A DNA stretch of 64,000 bases, taken from contig NZ_CP015453.1 of NCBI RefSeq assembly GCF_003096095.1, forward strand, positions 682,001-746,000, written 5' to 3'. The notes beneath the pieces were generated by a model. That model saw only the letters and a program-made list of their open reading frames with translations. It was not told where the DNA came from and made no database searches. Source of the stretch: Dietzia psychralcaliphila (GTDB lineage Bacteria; Actinomycetota; Actinomycetes; Mycobacteriales; Mycobacteriaceae). Shown piece after piece: positions 36,551-47,391 of this stretch; positions within the stretch are counted from its first letter, which is position 1; each line of letters starts with the position of its first letter. The translations under genes were made by a program, and so were the position numbers.

Positions 36551-37356
36551 ACGGCCTCGATGATGCGGTCGGCCACGTCCTCCTTGCACACCAGCAGGTC
36601 GGGGAACTCGATCTGCTCGACGTTGTAGACCAGCTCGGAACCGTCGAGTCGGCTGGCGTGCAGCCCGCGCTGGCGTACCACGCCGAACGTGGCGGCCGAG
36701 TCCCACTGGTGGTGCCCGCTGGTGTGGATGTAGGCGTCGCACTCGCCCTCGACGACGGTGGCGGTCTTGCCGCCTCCCGATCCGAGGTGCACCAGCGAGG
36801 CGTCGAGCGACTCCGCGAGCTCCTCCGCGAACGCCGGGGGATCGGCCTCCGAGACGGCGATGCGCAGGTGATCGTCGTCGCGTGGCGGAACCAGCGGGCG
36901 GGGGCGTGGGCCGCGGATGATGGAGATCGGCTGGTAGGTGGTGGCGCCTCGGCCGGTGATCACCCGGCCGTACGCGGGCATGGCGATCGCGCAGGCGGTG
37001 ATACCGCCGGTGCCCGCCGGGTCCCTCTCCCACAGAGCCACGTGTACCGCCCAGTCGGGACGTCCCTCGGTGCAGTACGAGTGCACGCCGTCCAGTGGGT
37101 CGATCATCCACACCCGGTCCGCCTCGAGGCGGGCCCGCGAGTCCGGGTTCCATTCGCCAAAGACGAGGTCGTCGGGCCGGGCCACGGCGAGCCGGTCCAC
37201 GATCACCGCTCGGGCCTCGCCCTCGGCGAAGTCGCCGAGTTCCTCTGGAGCGACCCGGGAGACCCTCAGATCGGTGAGCAGTCGTCCGGCCTGCGCCGCC
37301 AGGTCCTCGGCGAGTCGTTGGTCGTTGGTACGTCCGTGCTCGGGGAAGGGACTCAT
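36535..37356 (-). CDS. cysQ: CysQ-like 3'-phosphoadenosine-5'-phosphate phosphatase
   Basis: This 273-residue inositol-phosphatase-fold protein closely follows actinobacterial CysQ (Rv2131c): RVWMIDPLDGVHSY, GRPDWAVHVALWE, GSGGGKTATVVEGECDAYIH and HQWDSAATFGVVRQRGLHAS. CysQ removes PAP, the by-product of sulfotransferases, and can also act on PAPS or inositol phosphates. The first metal segment reads FGEWNPDS, where many relatives have two adjacent Glu, so activity should be tested. It starts 10 bp after the fadE33-like stop, making it the last gene of a KstR2-type operon convergent with the sulfotransferase gene. Confidence 0.88.
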   Translation of the reverse strand: MSPFPEHGRTNDQRLAEDLAAQAGRLLTDLRVSRVAPEELGDFAEGEARAVIVDRLAVARPDDLVFGEWNPDSRARLEADRVWMIDPLDGVHSYCTEGRPDWAVHVALWERDPAGTGGITACAIAMPAYGRVITGRGATTYQPISIIRGPRPRPLVPPRDDDHLRIAVSEADPPAFAEELAESLDASLVHLGSGGGKTATVVEGECDAYIHTSGHHQWDSAATFGVVRQRGLHASRLDGSELVYNVEQIEFPDLLVCKEDVADRIIEAVRQYL

Positions 37357-37366
37357 ACCGGCGATT

Positions 37367-38512
37367 CTAGAGGCCTGCGGCCACCTCTAGCGCCCCGAGG
37401 ATCTCGTGGGGCTGACCGAGCAACTGAGCGGTGCCGTGCGCGCGCTTGAAGAACAGGTGGGCGTCGTATTCCCACGTGATCCCCACGCCGCCGTGGAGCT
37501 GGATGGACTCGCCGGTGATCCACTGCAGTGCCTCGGAGCAGTACACCTTGGCGGCGGCGGCCTCGATCTCGGCGGCGTAGGCGGCCTCGTCGGAGTTCGG
37601 CCCGTCCCCGAGAGACTGGGCCTGGGCGACCATCGCGGCGGCCGAGTAGGACAGCGACGCGGCGGTCTCGGCCCTGACGTACATGTCGGCCATGCGGTGT
37701 TTGAGCGCCTGGAACGAGCCGATGGTGCGGCCGAACTGCGTGCGCTCCTGGGTGTACTTCACGGTCGCGTCGAGCACGGACCGCGCGGCGCCGACCTGCT
37801 CGGCGGAGATCGCCGCCCACGCGGCCGCGCGAAGTCGGGGCAGGAAGCTCGCGCGGGTGGGGACGGGCGTCGCCGTGACGGAATCGAACTCGACGCGCGC
37901 CATCGTGCGGGTGGGGTCCATGACCGGGACCCGGGTGACCGTCACCCCGGAGGTCTCGGTGGGAACCTCGAAGAGCCCCACCCCGCCGCCCGTGATCGCT
38001 ATCACGAGCAGCGTGGAGGAGGTGTCGGCGCCGAGGACGTGGTGGGCGGTGCCGCTGAGCGTGTCACCGTCGGAACCGGAGGCGCTGACCCCCGGCGTGG
38101 CCCAGCCGTCCTCCGACGCCCAGCACAGCGCCACCTGCTCGCCGGCGGCGATGCCGGGCAGTATCCGGGCGCAGGCCGCCTCGTCACCGGAGGCCAGCAC
38201 GGCCTGGGCCGCGAGGACCGCCGAGCCGAGCAGGGGGGAGGGGGTGAGGCGACGGCCCAGCTCTTCGCACACCAGGTGGGTCTCGACCCAGGTGGCACCG
38301 GCGCCGTCGTACTGCTCGGGGATCGACAGCGCTGCCGCGCCGATCTGCTCGACGAGGGTCGACCACAGTGCGGGGTCGTGCCCGTGCTCGGAGGCCATGG
38401 CCGCACGTACGGCCGCCGGGTCCGACTTCTTGTCCAGGAGCCCGGCGACCGAACTCCGCATTGCCGCCTGCTCCTCGGTGTCCACCCCGGGGGAGGTTGT
38501 GAGCGCGGTCAT
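37367..38512 (-). CDS. FadE33-like acyl-CoA dehydrogenase
   Basis: This 381-residue ACAD has a typical C-terminal half (QERTQFGRTIGSFQALKHRMADMYV, SIQLHGGVGITWEYDAHLFFKRA) and a divergent N-terminal half. It corresponds by position and size to FadE33 of the KstR2 regulon, where FadE31, FadE32 and FadE33 act on degradation products of rings C and D, some as heteromeric pairs. The ATG at 38512 overlaps the fadE32-like stop (ATGA). Which of the three is catalytic cannot be decided by eye. Confidence 0.82.
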   Translation of the reverse strand: MTALTTSPGVDTEEQAAMRSSVAGLLDKKSDPAAVRAAMASEHGHDPALWSTLVEQIGAAALSIPEQYDGAGATWVETHLVCEELGRRLTPSPLLGSAVLAAQAVLASGDEAACARILPGIAAGEQVALCWASEDGWATPGVSASGSDGDTLSGTAHHVLGADTSSTLLVIAITGGGVGLFEVPTETSGVTVTRVPVMDPTRTMARVEFDSVTATPVPTRASFLPRLRAAAWAAISAEQVGAARSVLDATVKYTQERTQFGRTIGSFQALKHRMADMYVRAETAASLSYSAAAMVAQAQSLGDGPNSDEAAYAAEIEAAAAKVYCSEALQWITGESIQLHGGVGITWEYDAHLFFKRAHGTAQLLGQPHEILGALEVAAGL

Positions 38513-39495
38513 CGCGCACTCTCCAGGCTGTCCAGGACACGCCCGCGGTGGTAGCTCTGCGTACCCCACGCGGTCTGCAGTGCACGGGTCTTGGTGAGCA
38601 GGAGGCCCAGATCGTGCTCAAGGGTGTAGCCGATCGCGCCGTGGATCTGCAGCGCCGTGCGGGCGGACAGGTAGGCGGCGTCGGCGACGGCCACGCGGGC
38701 GGCGGAGACGTCCCGGACGGCGGCGGCCGGATCGTCGGGGTTCTCGGCCACCGCGAGTGCGCCGGCCCACAGCAGGGGGCGGGCCATCTCGAGCGCGATC
38801 GCGACCTCGGCGAGCTGGTGCTTGAGCGCCTGGTACTGGCCGATGACCTTGCCGTACTGCGAGCGCTGCGTGGCGTAGTCCACGCTCATGTCGAGCATGG
38901 CCCGCCCCAGGCCCATGAGCTGGGCCGCGGTGCCCAACGCCCCGTGGTTGACCAGGTCGACGGTGCTCGCCGCGCCGACCTGGTCGCCGCGGGTCGGGGT
39001 GGTGACGGTGCGGGCGCGATCCACCGAACGACGGGCCTCTCCGGCCTCGCCGGTGAACACCTTGTCGTCGTCCGCGATCCACAGGTGCGCGGCGACATGG
39101 GCGTCGGGTGCGAACGGGGAGACGCCCGGCACGGCGACCGAGGCGAACGCGCCGCCGGCGAGCTCGCCCGCGGTGTCGGGCGCTGTCGCGTTCAGCGCGG
39201 CCGCGATGCGGGGTGCGACCATCACCGACTCGGTGACCGGCCCGGGGACGGCGTATCGCCCCATGACCTCCAGCGCCACGACGGCCTCGACGGCGGTGGC
39301 CCCGGCCCCGCCCGCGTCCTCGTCGATGAGCAGGGCGGCGGCGCCGGTCTCGGCGACCCTGCCCCACACGGTGGTGCCGGGGCCGGTGTCACCGGCGCTC
39401 CAGGCCCGGATGACCGACGGCATGTCGGATTTGGCCAGCAGCGAGTCGATGCTCGCCGCGAAGTCGATGATCTCCGGATCGAGTGAGAATCTCAT
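38509..39495 (-). CDS. FadE32-like acyl-CoA dehydrogenase
   Basis: This 328-residue ACAD-fold protein is shorter than a standard dehydrogenase (about 380), as is M. tuberculosis FadE32 (about 319). It carries QRSQYGKVIGQYQALKHQLAE and LQIHGAIGYTLEHDLGLLLT but lacks a recognisable EPGxGSD flavin loop in its N-terminal half, which suggests a partner subunit in a heteromer with an adjacent FadE. The start lies 16 bp after the fadE31-like stop. Confidence 0.82.
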   Translation of the reverse strand: MRFSLDPEIIDFAASIDSLLAKSDMPSVIRAWSAGDTGPGTTVWGRVAETGAAALLIDEDAGGAGATAVEAVVALEVMGRYAVPGPVTESVMVAPRIAAALNATAPDTAGELAGGAFASVAVPGVSPFAPDAHVAAHLWIADDDKVFTGEAGEARRSVDRARTVTTPTRGDQVGAASTVDLVNHGALGTAAQLMGLGRAMLDMSVDYATQRSQYGKVIGQYQALKHQLAEVAIALEMARPLLWAGALAVAENPDDPAAAVRDVSAARVAVADAAYLSARTALQIHGAIGYTLEHDLGLLLTKTRALQTAWGTQSYHRGRVLDSLESAR

Positions 39496-39511
39496 GGTGT
39501 TCGATGTCCCG

Positions 39512-40681
39512 TCAGCCGCGCGGTAGGCCGAGGAGCCGCTCGGCGATGATGTTCTTCTGGACTTCGTTCGTGCCCGCGTAGATGGGCCCGGCGAGGGCGA
39601 ACAGGTAGCCGTCCATCCACTGCTCGCCGGCGAGTTCGCCCGCCGTGCCGAGTACGTCCAGGGCGGTCTCGTGGGTGGCGATGTCCCAGTTCGACCAGAA
39701 GACCTTGTTGATGGAGGACTCGAACCCCAGGTTGGCGCCGCCGGTGAGCGTGGTGACGGTGTTCCAGGTGCTGAGCTCGTAGGCGCGGGAGCCGATCCAG
39801 GCGTCCACCACGCGATCGGCCAGCTCGCCGCGGGTGCGCTCGTCGAGATCCGCCTCGGCCGAGCCCCAGAGGTCGAGCAGCCGGTCAGTCGTGGCCAGGA
39901 AGCGCCCCGGCGAGCGCAGGGAGAGCCCGCGCTCGTTGTTGGCGGTGGACATGGCCACCTTCCACCCCTGGTTGACCTCGCCGATCACGCCGGACTCTGC
40001 CGGGTCCGCGGGGTCGTCGGGAACGAAGACGTCCTCGAGGAACAGCTCGGCGAAGCCGGGCAGGCCGTCGAGCTGGTCGATCGGGCGCACGGTGACGCCC
40101 TCGGCCCGCAGGTCGAACATGAAGTAGGTCAGGCCCTTGTGGCGGGGCTCGTCCGGGTCGGTCCGGAACAGGCCGAAGCCCTTGTCCGCGAAGGAGGCGC
40201 GGGTGGACCACACTTTCTGGCCGTTCAGGACCCAGCCGCCGTCGACGCGGGTGGCGGTGGAGCGCAACGACGCCAGGTCCGAACCCGCCTCCGGCTCGGA
40301 CCAGGCCTGCGCCCAGATGTCGTCGGCGCGGGCCATGCGCGGCATGATGTGCGCGAGCTGCTCGGGGGTCGCGTGGTCGAACAGGGTCGGCGCCAGGAGG
40401 AAGATGCCGTTCTGGCTCACGCGCAGCGGGGCGCCCGCGCGGAAGTACTCCTCCTCGAAGACCACCCAGTTGACCAGGCCGCAGTCCCGGCCGCCGAACT
40501 CCTCCGGCCAGGACACGACCGACATGCGCGCGTCGGCCATCGTGCGCTCCCACTCGCGGTGGGCCTCGAAACCCTCGCGGGTGTCCATGTGCGGCAGCGG
40601 CTCGGCGGGCACGTTGGCCGCGAGCCACTCGCGAACCTCGAGGCGGAACTCCTGTGTCGAGGCGTCAAGATCCAGATCCAC
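39512..40681 (-). CDS. FadE31-like acyl-CoA dehydrogenase
   Basis: This 389-residue full-length ACAD has the flavin/substrate loop WSEPEAGSDLASLRSTA, NGQKVWSTRA and the C-terminal YAGTNEVQKNIIAERLLGLPRG. It matches FadE31 by family, size and order before FadE32 and FadE33. The GTG at 40681 is preferred, 4 bp after the echA stop, giving MDLDASTQEFRLEV. It is expected to act in ring C/D catabolism under KstR2 control. Confidence 0.85.
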   Translation of the reverse strand: MDLDLDASTQEFRLEVREWLAANVPAEPLPHMDTREGFEAHREWERTMADARMSVVSWPEEFGGRDCGLVNWVVFEEEYFRAGAPLRVSQNGIFLLAPTLFDHATPEQLAHIMPRMARADDIWAQAWSEPEAGSDLASLRSTATRVDGGWVLNGQKVWSTRASFADKGFGLFRTDPDEPRHKGLTYFMFDLRAEGVTVRPIDQLDGLPGFAELFLEDVFVPDDPADPAESGVIGEVNQGWKVAMSTANNERGLSLRSPGRFLATTDRLLDLWGSAEADLDERTRGELADRVVDAWIGSRAYELSTWNTVTTLTGGANLGFESSINKVFWSNWDIATHETALDVLGTAGELAGEQWMDGYLFALAGPIYAGTNEVQKNIIAERLLGLPRG

Positions 40682-40685
40682 GGCG

Positions 40686-41615
40686 TCAGCCCTCGTTCTT
40701 CCCGGTCGAGCCCTTGTTCGCGCTGTCGCGCATGGACCGCGCGTCCATCCCGCCGAGGGAGGTAGAGAACGAGTCTGTGTCGTCGGGTTCGGCGTTGGCA
40801 GAGTGGGCGAACATGTGCCAGCCGAACGCCGTGTCCAGCGAGGTCTGCAGACCCATCTGGTCCTCGTTGGAGTTGATGACCTTCTTGGCCAGCGTGAGAC
40901 CGAAGGCGGGCATCGTCGCGATCTCCCCGGCGATCTCGTCGACCTTGGCCTGCAGTTCGTCGCGGGGCACGACGTGGTTGAGCATTCCCCAGTCCAGCGC
41001 CTCGGCCGCGCCGAATCTGCGACCGGTGTAGAGGATCTCCTTGGCGCGTCGGGGGCCCAGCACGAAGGCGTGGGCGAAGTACTCGACACCCGGAATGCCC
41101 ATCTTGACCACGGGGTCGGAGAAGAACGCGTCGTCGGAGGCCACGATGAAGTCGCAGACCCACGCCAGCATGAGGCCGCCGGCGATGCACGCGCCGTGGA
41201 CCTGGGCGATCATCGGCTTGGGGATCTCTCGCCAGCGCCGGCACATCTGCACGTAGACCTCGGTCTCGCGGGCCAGTCGCCGGTCGCCGCCCCCGCGGGT
41301 GGTGTGGTCCCACCAGATCGAGGCGCGGTTGGGGTACTCGACATGGTGGTCGCGTTCTGTGGTGCCGATGTCGTGGCCTGCGGAGAAGTGCTTGCCGTTG
41401 GCGCGCAGGACGATCACCTTGACCGAGTCGTCCTCGACGGCCTTGATGAAGGCATTGTCCAGCGAGTACGTCATCACCGAGTTCTGCGCGTTGCGGAAGT
41501 CGGGACGGTTGAGGGTGACGTAGGCGGTGCCGCCCGCGACCTCGTAGGCGACCGGCTGCGTGTCCGGGCCGAGGTCGTCTACACCGAGGACCGGAGGGAT
41601 GGGTGCGTCGGTCAT
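40686..41615 (-). CDS. Enoyl-CoA hydratase/isomerase-family protein
   Basis: This 309-residue crotonase-fold protein has the oxyanion segments FSAGHDIGTTERD and VHGACIAGGLMLAWVCDFIVAS and the region FFSDPVVKMGIPGVEYFAHAF. It starts a five-gene unit (echA, fadE31-like, fadE32-like, fadE33-like, cysQ). AAGGAG precedes the ATG, and a perfect KstR2 box lies 22 bp upstream. The substrate is unknown but should be a ring C/D CoA intermediate. The C-terminal tail after about residue 270 is longer than in most crotonases. Confidence 0.88.
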   Translation of the reverse strand: MTDAPIPPVLGVDDLGPDTQPVAYEVAGGTAYVTLNRPDFRNAQNSVMTYSLDNAFIKAVEDDSVKVIVLRANGKHFSAGHDIGTTERDHHVEYPNRASIWWDHTTRGGGDRRLARETEVYVQMCRRWREIPKPMIAQVHGACIAGGLMLAWVCDFIVASDDAFFSDPVVKMGIPGVEYFAHAFVLGPRRAKEILYTGRRFGAAEALDWGMLNHVVPRDELQAKVDEIAGEIATMPAFGLTLAKKVINSNEDQMGLQTSLDTAFGWHMFAHSANAEPDDTDSFSTSLGGMDARSMRDSANKGSTGKNEG

Positions 41616-41636
41616 GAGCTGGGGTTCTCCTTACCT

Positions 41637-41650
41637 AGCAAGTGCTTGGT
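41637..41650. promoter_or_regulatory. KstR2 operator upstream of the echA operon
   Basis: AGCAAGTGCTTGGT matches the KstR2 consensus AnCAAGnnCTTGnT exactly. It is the only gene-proximal palindrome in front of echA. Confidence 0.9.
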
Positions 41651-41712
41651 TGGTACTGTACCGGACCCGCTCGGTTCGCACCCCGTGGCCACGTTCCCGC
41701 GGCGCACTGGAC

Positions 41713-41781
41713 ACCGCCGTTCAGGCGCCATGTCCACCGCCGTTCAGGCGCCACGGCCATCGCCGTTCAGACGCCGTAGCC
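41713..41781. repeat. Three 23-bp units at the 3' end of the SDR gene
   Basis: Units at 41713, 41736 and 41759 share the core CGCCGTTCAGGCGCC. The unit nearest the SDR gene contains its stop codon (41767-41769), and the others extend downstream of it. Confidence 0.8.
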
Positions 41782-42723
41782 ACCGTCCACGTCGAGCTTC
41801 TGGCCGGAGATGAAGCCGGCGCGGCCGGAGGCCAGGAAGACCACGGCCTCGGCGACGTCGTCCGCGGTGCCGAACCGTCGCAGGGGGATGTTGCCGCGGG
41901 TGACCTCGAGTGCGCGGTCGTCGAGGTCGCCCGAGGAGATGAGGCGTTCGGCCATCCCGTCGATGAGCATCCCCGGGCCCACGCAGTTCACGCGCACGCC
42001 GAAACGGCCCTCCTCCGCCGCCAGGCCCCGGACCAGCTGCTCGACAGCGCCCTTGGGGACCGCGGACAGGCCGTCCCGGACGGGATAGCGGGTGGTGGCG
42101 GCGGTGGTGACGACGACGACGTTGCCGCCCACCGCGCGCAGGTGCGGCAGCGCCGGGTGCGCGATGGCGAAGAATCCGGCGGCGTCCGCGTCCAGCTGGG
42201 CGCGGAGATCGGCCGGGCTGGTCCGGGACAGGTGGACCATGGGAACGTGCGGGCCGGCGCAATGGGCGAGGACGGCGATCCCGCCGTACCGGGAGCCGAT
42301 CCCGTCGACGATCGCGGCCACCTCGTCGTCGTCGTGGTGGTCGTGGGCGCCGTCCTGGTCGACGTTCCTCCGCCCCGGGAACAGGCGGACGCACTCCACG
42401 GTGCGCCCACGGGCTTCGGCGCGCCCACCAGATGCGATGCGCCCACCAGATGCGATGCGCTCTCCCATTGCGGCGTCCCCGGTGTCGGACAGCTCGGCCA
42501 TCAGGTCCACCGGTTCGGTCGATCGGTAGCCCAGCACCAGGGGAGCGTCGGGGAACTCGTCGGCGAGGCGCCGGGCCACCGCGCCCCCGATGCCGCCCGA
42601 GGCACCGGTGATCAGGACCGCGCCCGCCCCCCGCTCCACGTGCTGGCCCCCCTCGGAATCCTCGGGTTGGTCGGGGCTTGCGGGGTGGCCGGGGCTGTCG
42701 GAGCGGTCGGTGGGGACGCTCAT
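41767..42723 (-). CDS. Atypical short-chain dehydrogenase/reductase
   Basis: This 318-residue SDR has the cofactor motif ITGASGGIGGAV after a Ser/Asp/Pro-rich N-terminal tail of about 35 residues, then HCAGPHVPMVHL in the NNAG position and a terminal FISGQKLDVDGGYGV. The expected YxxxK reads SAVPK, so the catalytic Tyr is Ser and normal dehydrogenase activity is doubtful. An acidic, His-rich insert (DQDGAHDHHDDDEV) follows an 18-bp duplication. The ATG overlaps the fadD3 stop (ATGA), so it is co-expressed with fadD3. Confidence 0.8.
   Translation of the reverse strand: MSVPTDRSDSPGHPASPDQPEDSEGGQHVERGAGAVLITGASGGIGGAVARRLADEFPDAPLVLGYRSTEPVDLMAELSDTGDAAMGERIASGGRIASGGRAEARGRTVECVRLFPGRRNVDQDGAHDHHDDDEVAAIVDGIGSRYGGIAVLAHCAGPHVPMVHLSRTSPADLRAQLDADAAGFFAIAHPALPHLRAVGGNVVVVTTAATTRYPVRDGLSAVPKGAVEQLVRGLAAEEGRFGVRVNCVGPGMLIDGMAERLISSGDLDDRALEVTRGNIPLRRFGTADDVAEAVVFLASGRAGFISGQKLDVDGGYGV
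42421..42456 (-). repeat. Perfect 18-bp tandem duplication in the SDR gene
   Basis: GCGCCCACCAGATGCGAT occurs twice in tandem, in frame, encoding a duplicated IASGGR unit. A third, degenerate copy precedes it at about 42403. Confidence 0.8.
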
Positions 42724-44312
42724 CGCAGGTCGGTCTTGAGGATCTTGCCCGAGGCGTTGCGCGGGAAGGACTCGACGAACTCGACCGCGCGGGGGCGTTT
42801 GAAGTTGGCCAGGTGCTCGCGGCAGAACCCGAGGACGTCCTCCTCGGTGAGCGATGAACCGTCTCGGAGCACCACGAAGGCCTTTCCGACCTCGCCCATC
42901 CGGTCGTCGGGGACACCGATGACGGCGGTCTCGACCACCCCGTCCAAGCGCGCGAGCGTCTGCTCGACCTCCGCGGGGTACACGTTGAACCCGCCCGTGA
43001 TGTACATGTCCTTGAGGCGGTCGGTGATGCGCAGATTGCCGTGGGAGTCGATCTCGCCCACGTCCCCGGTGTGGAGCCAGCCGTCGGGGTCGATGGTGTC
43101 CGCGGTGTTCTCCGGGTCGTCGAGATACCCCTGCATGACCATCTCGCCCCGGGTGAGGATCTCGCCCTTGTCGCCGATCCGGATCTCCATGCCGGGGTAG
43201 GCGCGGCCGCAGGTGGTGGCCACGGTGACGTCGTCGTCGTCCGCGGTGGTGGTGGTGATGAAACCCATCGTCTCGGTCTGGCCGTACGCGGTGAGGACCG
43301 TCTCCAGCCCCAGGTCGGACTGCATCCGCTCGACCAGCACCACCGGGACCACCGACGCGCCGGTCACCGCGAGACGCAGGGAGGACAGGTCGAAACGCGA
43401 GCGGTCGGGAGCGTCCAGGATCGTCTGGAAGATCGTGGGCGCGCCCGGCAGGACCGAGGCTCGCTCCTGCTGGATGAGCCGCATGGTCTCGGTGGGCGAG
43501 TACACCGCCAGGGGGATGATCGTGGCGCCGAAGAGCGTGCAGACCAGGAATCCGGCCTTGTAGCCGAAGCTGTGGAAGAACGGGTTGACGATGAGGTAGC
43601 GGTCGCGTTCGGTCAGCCCTCCGTTCGAGCCCCACGCGCGTGCCCCCGCGACGGTCTGGCGGTGCAACGCCACTACGCCCTTGCTCTTGCCGGTGGTGCC
43701 GGAGGTGAACAGGATGTCGGCCACGTCCTCGCCCGTCACGGCATCCGCGCGCGTGTCCGCGTCGGCGAGGGTGGACTCCGTGGCCAGCGACTGGAGGTCG
43801 GTCAGGTCGAGGACGTCGATGTCGGTGGCCGCGGTGTCGCCGCCGTCGAGGGGGATCCGCACGAGGATCCGCAGTGTGGTGGCGCCGGCGAGCGATCCGC
43901 CCGCCGCTGAGGTCAGCTCGGCGATCCGCTCGGCGCCGAGAAAGGCGCCCGCCACGACCGCGGCGGACGCGTTCGTCCGCTGGACCAGTTCGAGCGTCTC
44001 GCTACCGGTGTAGCGGGTGTTGGCGGGGACCACCGTCCCGCCGGCGTACTGCACACCGAGCGCGGCCACGATCCAGTGGCGGGTGTTGGGCGCCCAGATC
44101 ACCACGCGGTCACCGTGGCCGACTCCGCGCGTGATGAGGCCCGCGGCGAACCGGCGGACCTCGTCGAGCAGCTGCGACCACGTCCACCGGGTGTCCTGGC
44201 CGGGCTGGACGTCGGCGATCGCCTCGCGGTCCGGCCAGAGTTCCGCCGCCCGTCGCAGGGCTGCGGCGGTGGTCTCGACGTCGCGGGTGGCGGCGGCGGG
44301 GCGGTCGGTCAT
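42720..44312 (-). CDS. fadD3: FadD3, HIP-CoA synthetase
   Basis: This 530-residue ANL ligase closely follows M. tuberculosis FadD3 throughout: WAPNTRHWIVAALGVQYAGG, ILFTSGTTGKSKGV, NPFFHSFGYKAG, AVTGASVVPVVLVERMQSDL and RITDRLKDMYITGGFNVYP, ending FPRNASGKILKTDLR. FadD3 attaches CoA to HIP, the CD-ring propionate, which begins ring C/D catabolism; HIP-CoA is also the KstR2 effector. A palindrome of the KstR2 type lies 43 bp upstream. Confidence 0.95.
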   Translation of the reverse strand: MTDRPAAATRDVETTAAALRRAAELWPDREAIADVQPGQDTRWTWSQLLDEVRRFAAGLITRGVGHGDRVVIWAPNTRHWIVAALGVQYAGGTVVPANTRYTGSETLELVQRTNASAAVVAGAFLGAERIAELTSAAGGSLAGATTLRILVRIPLDGGDTAATDIDVLDLTDLQSLATESTLADADTRADAVTGEDVADILFTSGTTGKSKGVVALHRQTVAGARAWGSNGGLTERDRYLIVNPFFHSFGYKAGFLVCTLFGATIIPLAVYSPTETMRLIQQERASVLPGAPTIFQTILDAPDRSRFDLSSLRLAVTGASVVPVVLVERMQSDLGLETVLTAYGQTETMGFITTTTADDDDVTVATTCGRAYPGMEIRIGDKGEILTRGEMVMQGYLDDPENTADTIDPDGWLHTGDVGEIDSHGNLRITDRLKDMYITGGFNVYPAEVEQTLARLDGVVETAVIGVPDDRMGEVGKAFVVLRDGSSLTEEDVLGFCREHLANFKRPRAVEFVESFPRNASGKILKTDLR

Positions 44313-44354
44313 CGCGGACTCCTCGGGTGCTGCGGGTGTGGCGCCCACCACGGT

Positions 44355-44372
44355 ACCAAGCACCTGCTTGGT
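44355..44372. promoter_or_regulatory. Probable KstR2 operator upstream of fadD3
   Basis: ACCAAGCACCTGCTTGGT is a perfect 18-bp palindrome with a 2-bp centre. It fits the outer arms of the other KstR2 boxes here, while its centre departs from AnCAAGnnCTTGnT by one base on the minus strand. It lies in the 71-bp gap between two genes read in the same direction. Confidence 0.8.
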
Positions 44373-44383
44373 CGGCCCCGTGC

Positions 44384-46545
<2,162 letters not shown>

Positions 46546-46549
<4 letters not shown>

Positions 46550-47367
46550 CCCAGCACAAGTCCCCCCTCGCCGCGTCCCCCCTGTCCACGGTGCCCGAGG
46601 AGACCTCGGGACACGGGCTGCTCGCCGGCAAGAAGGTCGTGGTGACGGCGGCCGCCGGCACGGGGATCGGGTTCTCGGCCGCACGTCGCGCCGCGCTCGA
46701 GGGTGCCGACGTGCTGGTGTCGGACTTCCACGAGCGCCGCATGAACGAGGCCCGCGACACGCTCGCCGCCGAGTTCCCCGAGCAGCGGTTCGAGGCCATC
46801 ACCTGCAACGTGCAGTCGACCTCGGACGTCGACGCGCTGATCTCCGGCGCCGCCGAAAAGCTCGGCCGCATCGACGTGCTGGTCAACAACGCCGGCTTCG
46901 GAGGCGAGGGTGAGCTGGTCGACATGACCGACGAGGACTGGGACCGGGTCCTGGACATCACGCTCAACGGCACGTTCCGCGCGACCCGCGCGGCGCTGCG
47001 GTACTTCCGCGACGTGCCCCACAACGGGGTGATCGTCAACAACGCCTCGGTGCTGGGGTGGCGCGCGCAGCGGGCGCAGGCGCACTACGCGGCGGCCAAG
47101 GCCGGCGTCATGGCGCTCACCCGGTGTTCCGCGATCGAGGGCGCCGACTTCGGCGTGCGCATCAACGCGATCGCGCCCTCCATCGCCCGCCACGCGTTCC
47201 TGGAGAAGTCGGCCTCCGCCGAGCTCCTCGACGAGCTCGCCGCCAAGGAGGCGTTCGGGCGGGCCGCCGACGTCTGGGAGGTGGCCGCGACCATAGCCAT
47301 GCTCGCCAGCGACTACACCACCTACCTCACCGGGGAGGTCGTCTCCATCTCGTCCCAGCGGGCCTGA
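46546..47367 (+). CDS. ipdF: IpdF, ring C/D short-chain dehydrogenase
   Basis: This 273-residue SDR corresponds to Rv3559c (IpdF), which oxidises the ring hydroxyl of 5-hydroxy-HIP/HIC-CoA-type intermediates. It has VVTAAAGTGIGFSAARRAALEG, NNAGFGGEGELVDM and the catalytic HYAAAKAG. The unusual Ala-Gly cofactor loop (TAAAGTGIG in place of TGAxxGIG) is the same as in mycobacterial IpdF. The ATG overlaps the fadE30 stop. Confidence 0.92.
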
Positions 47368-47391
47368 CCCGCGGTGGCCCCGGGCCCGGGG

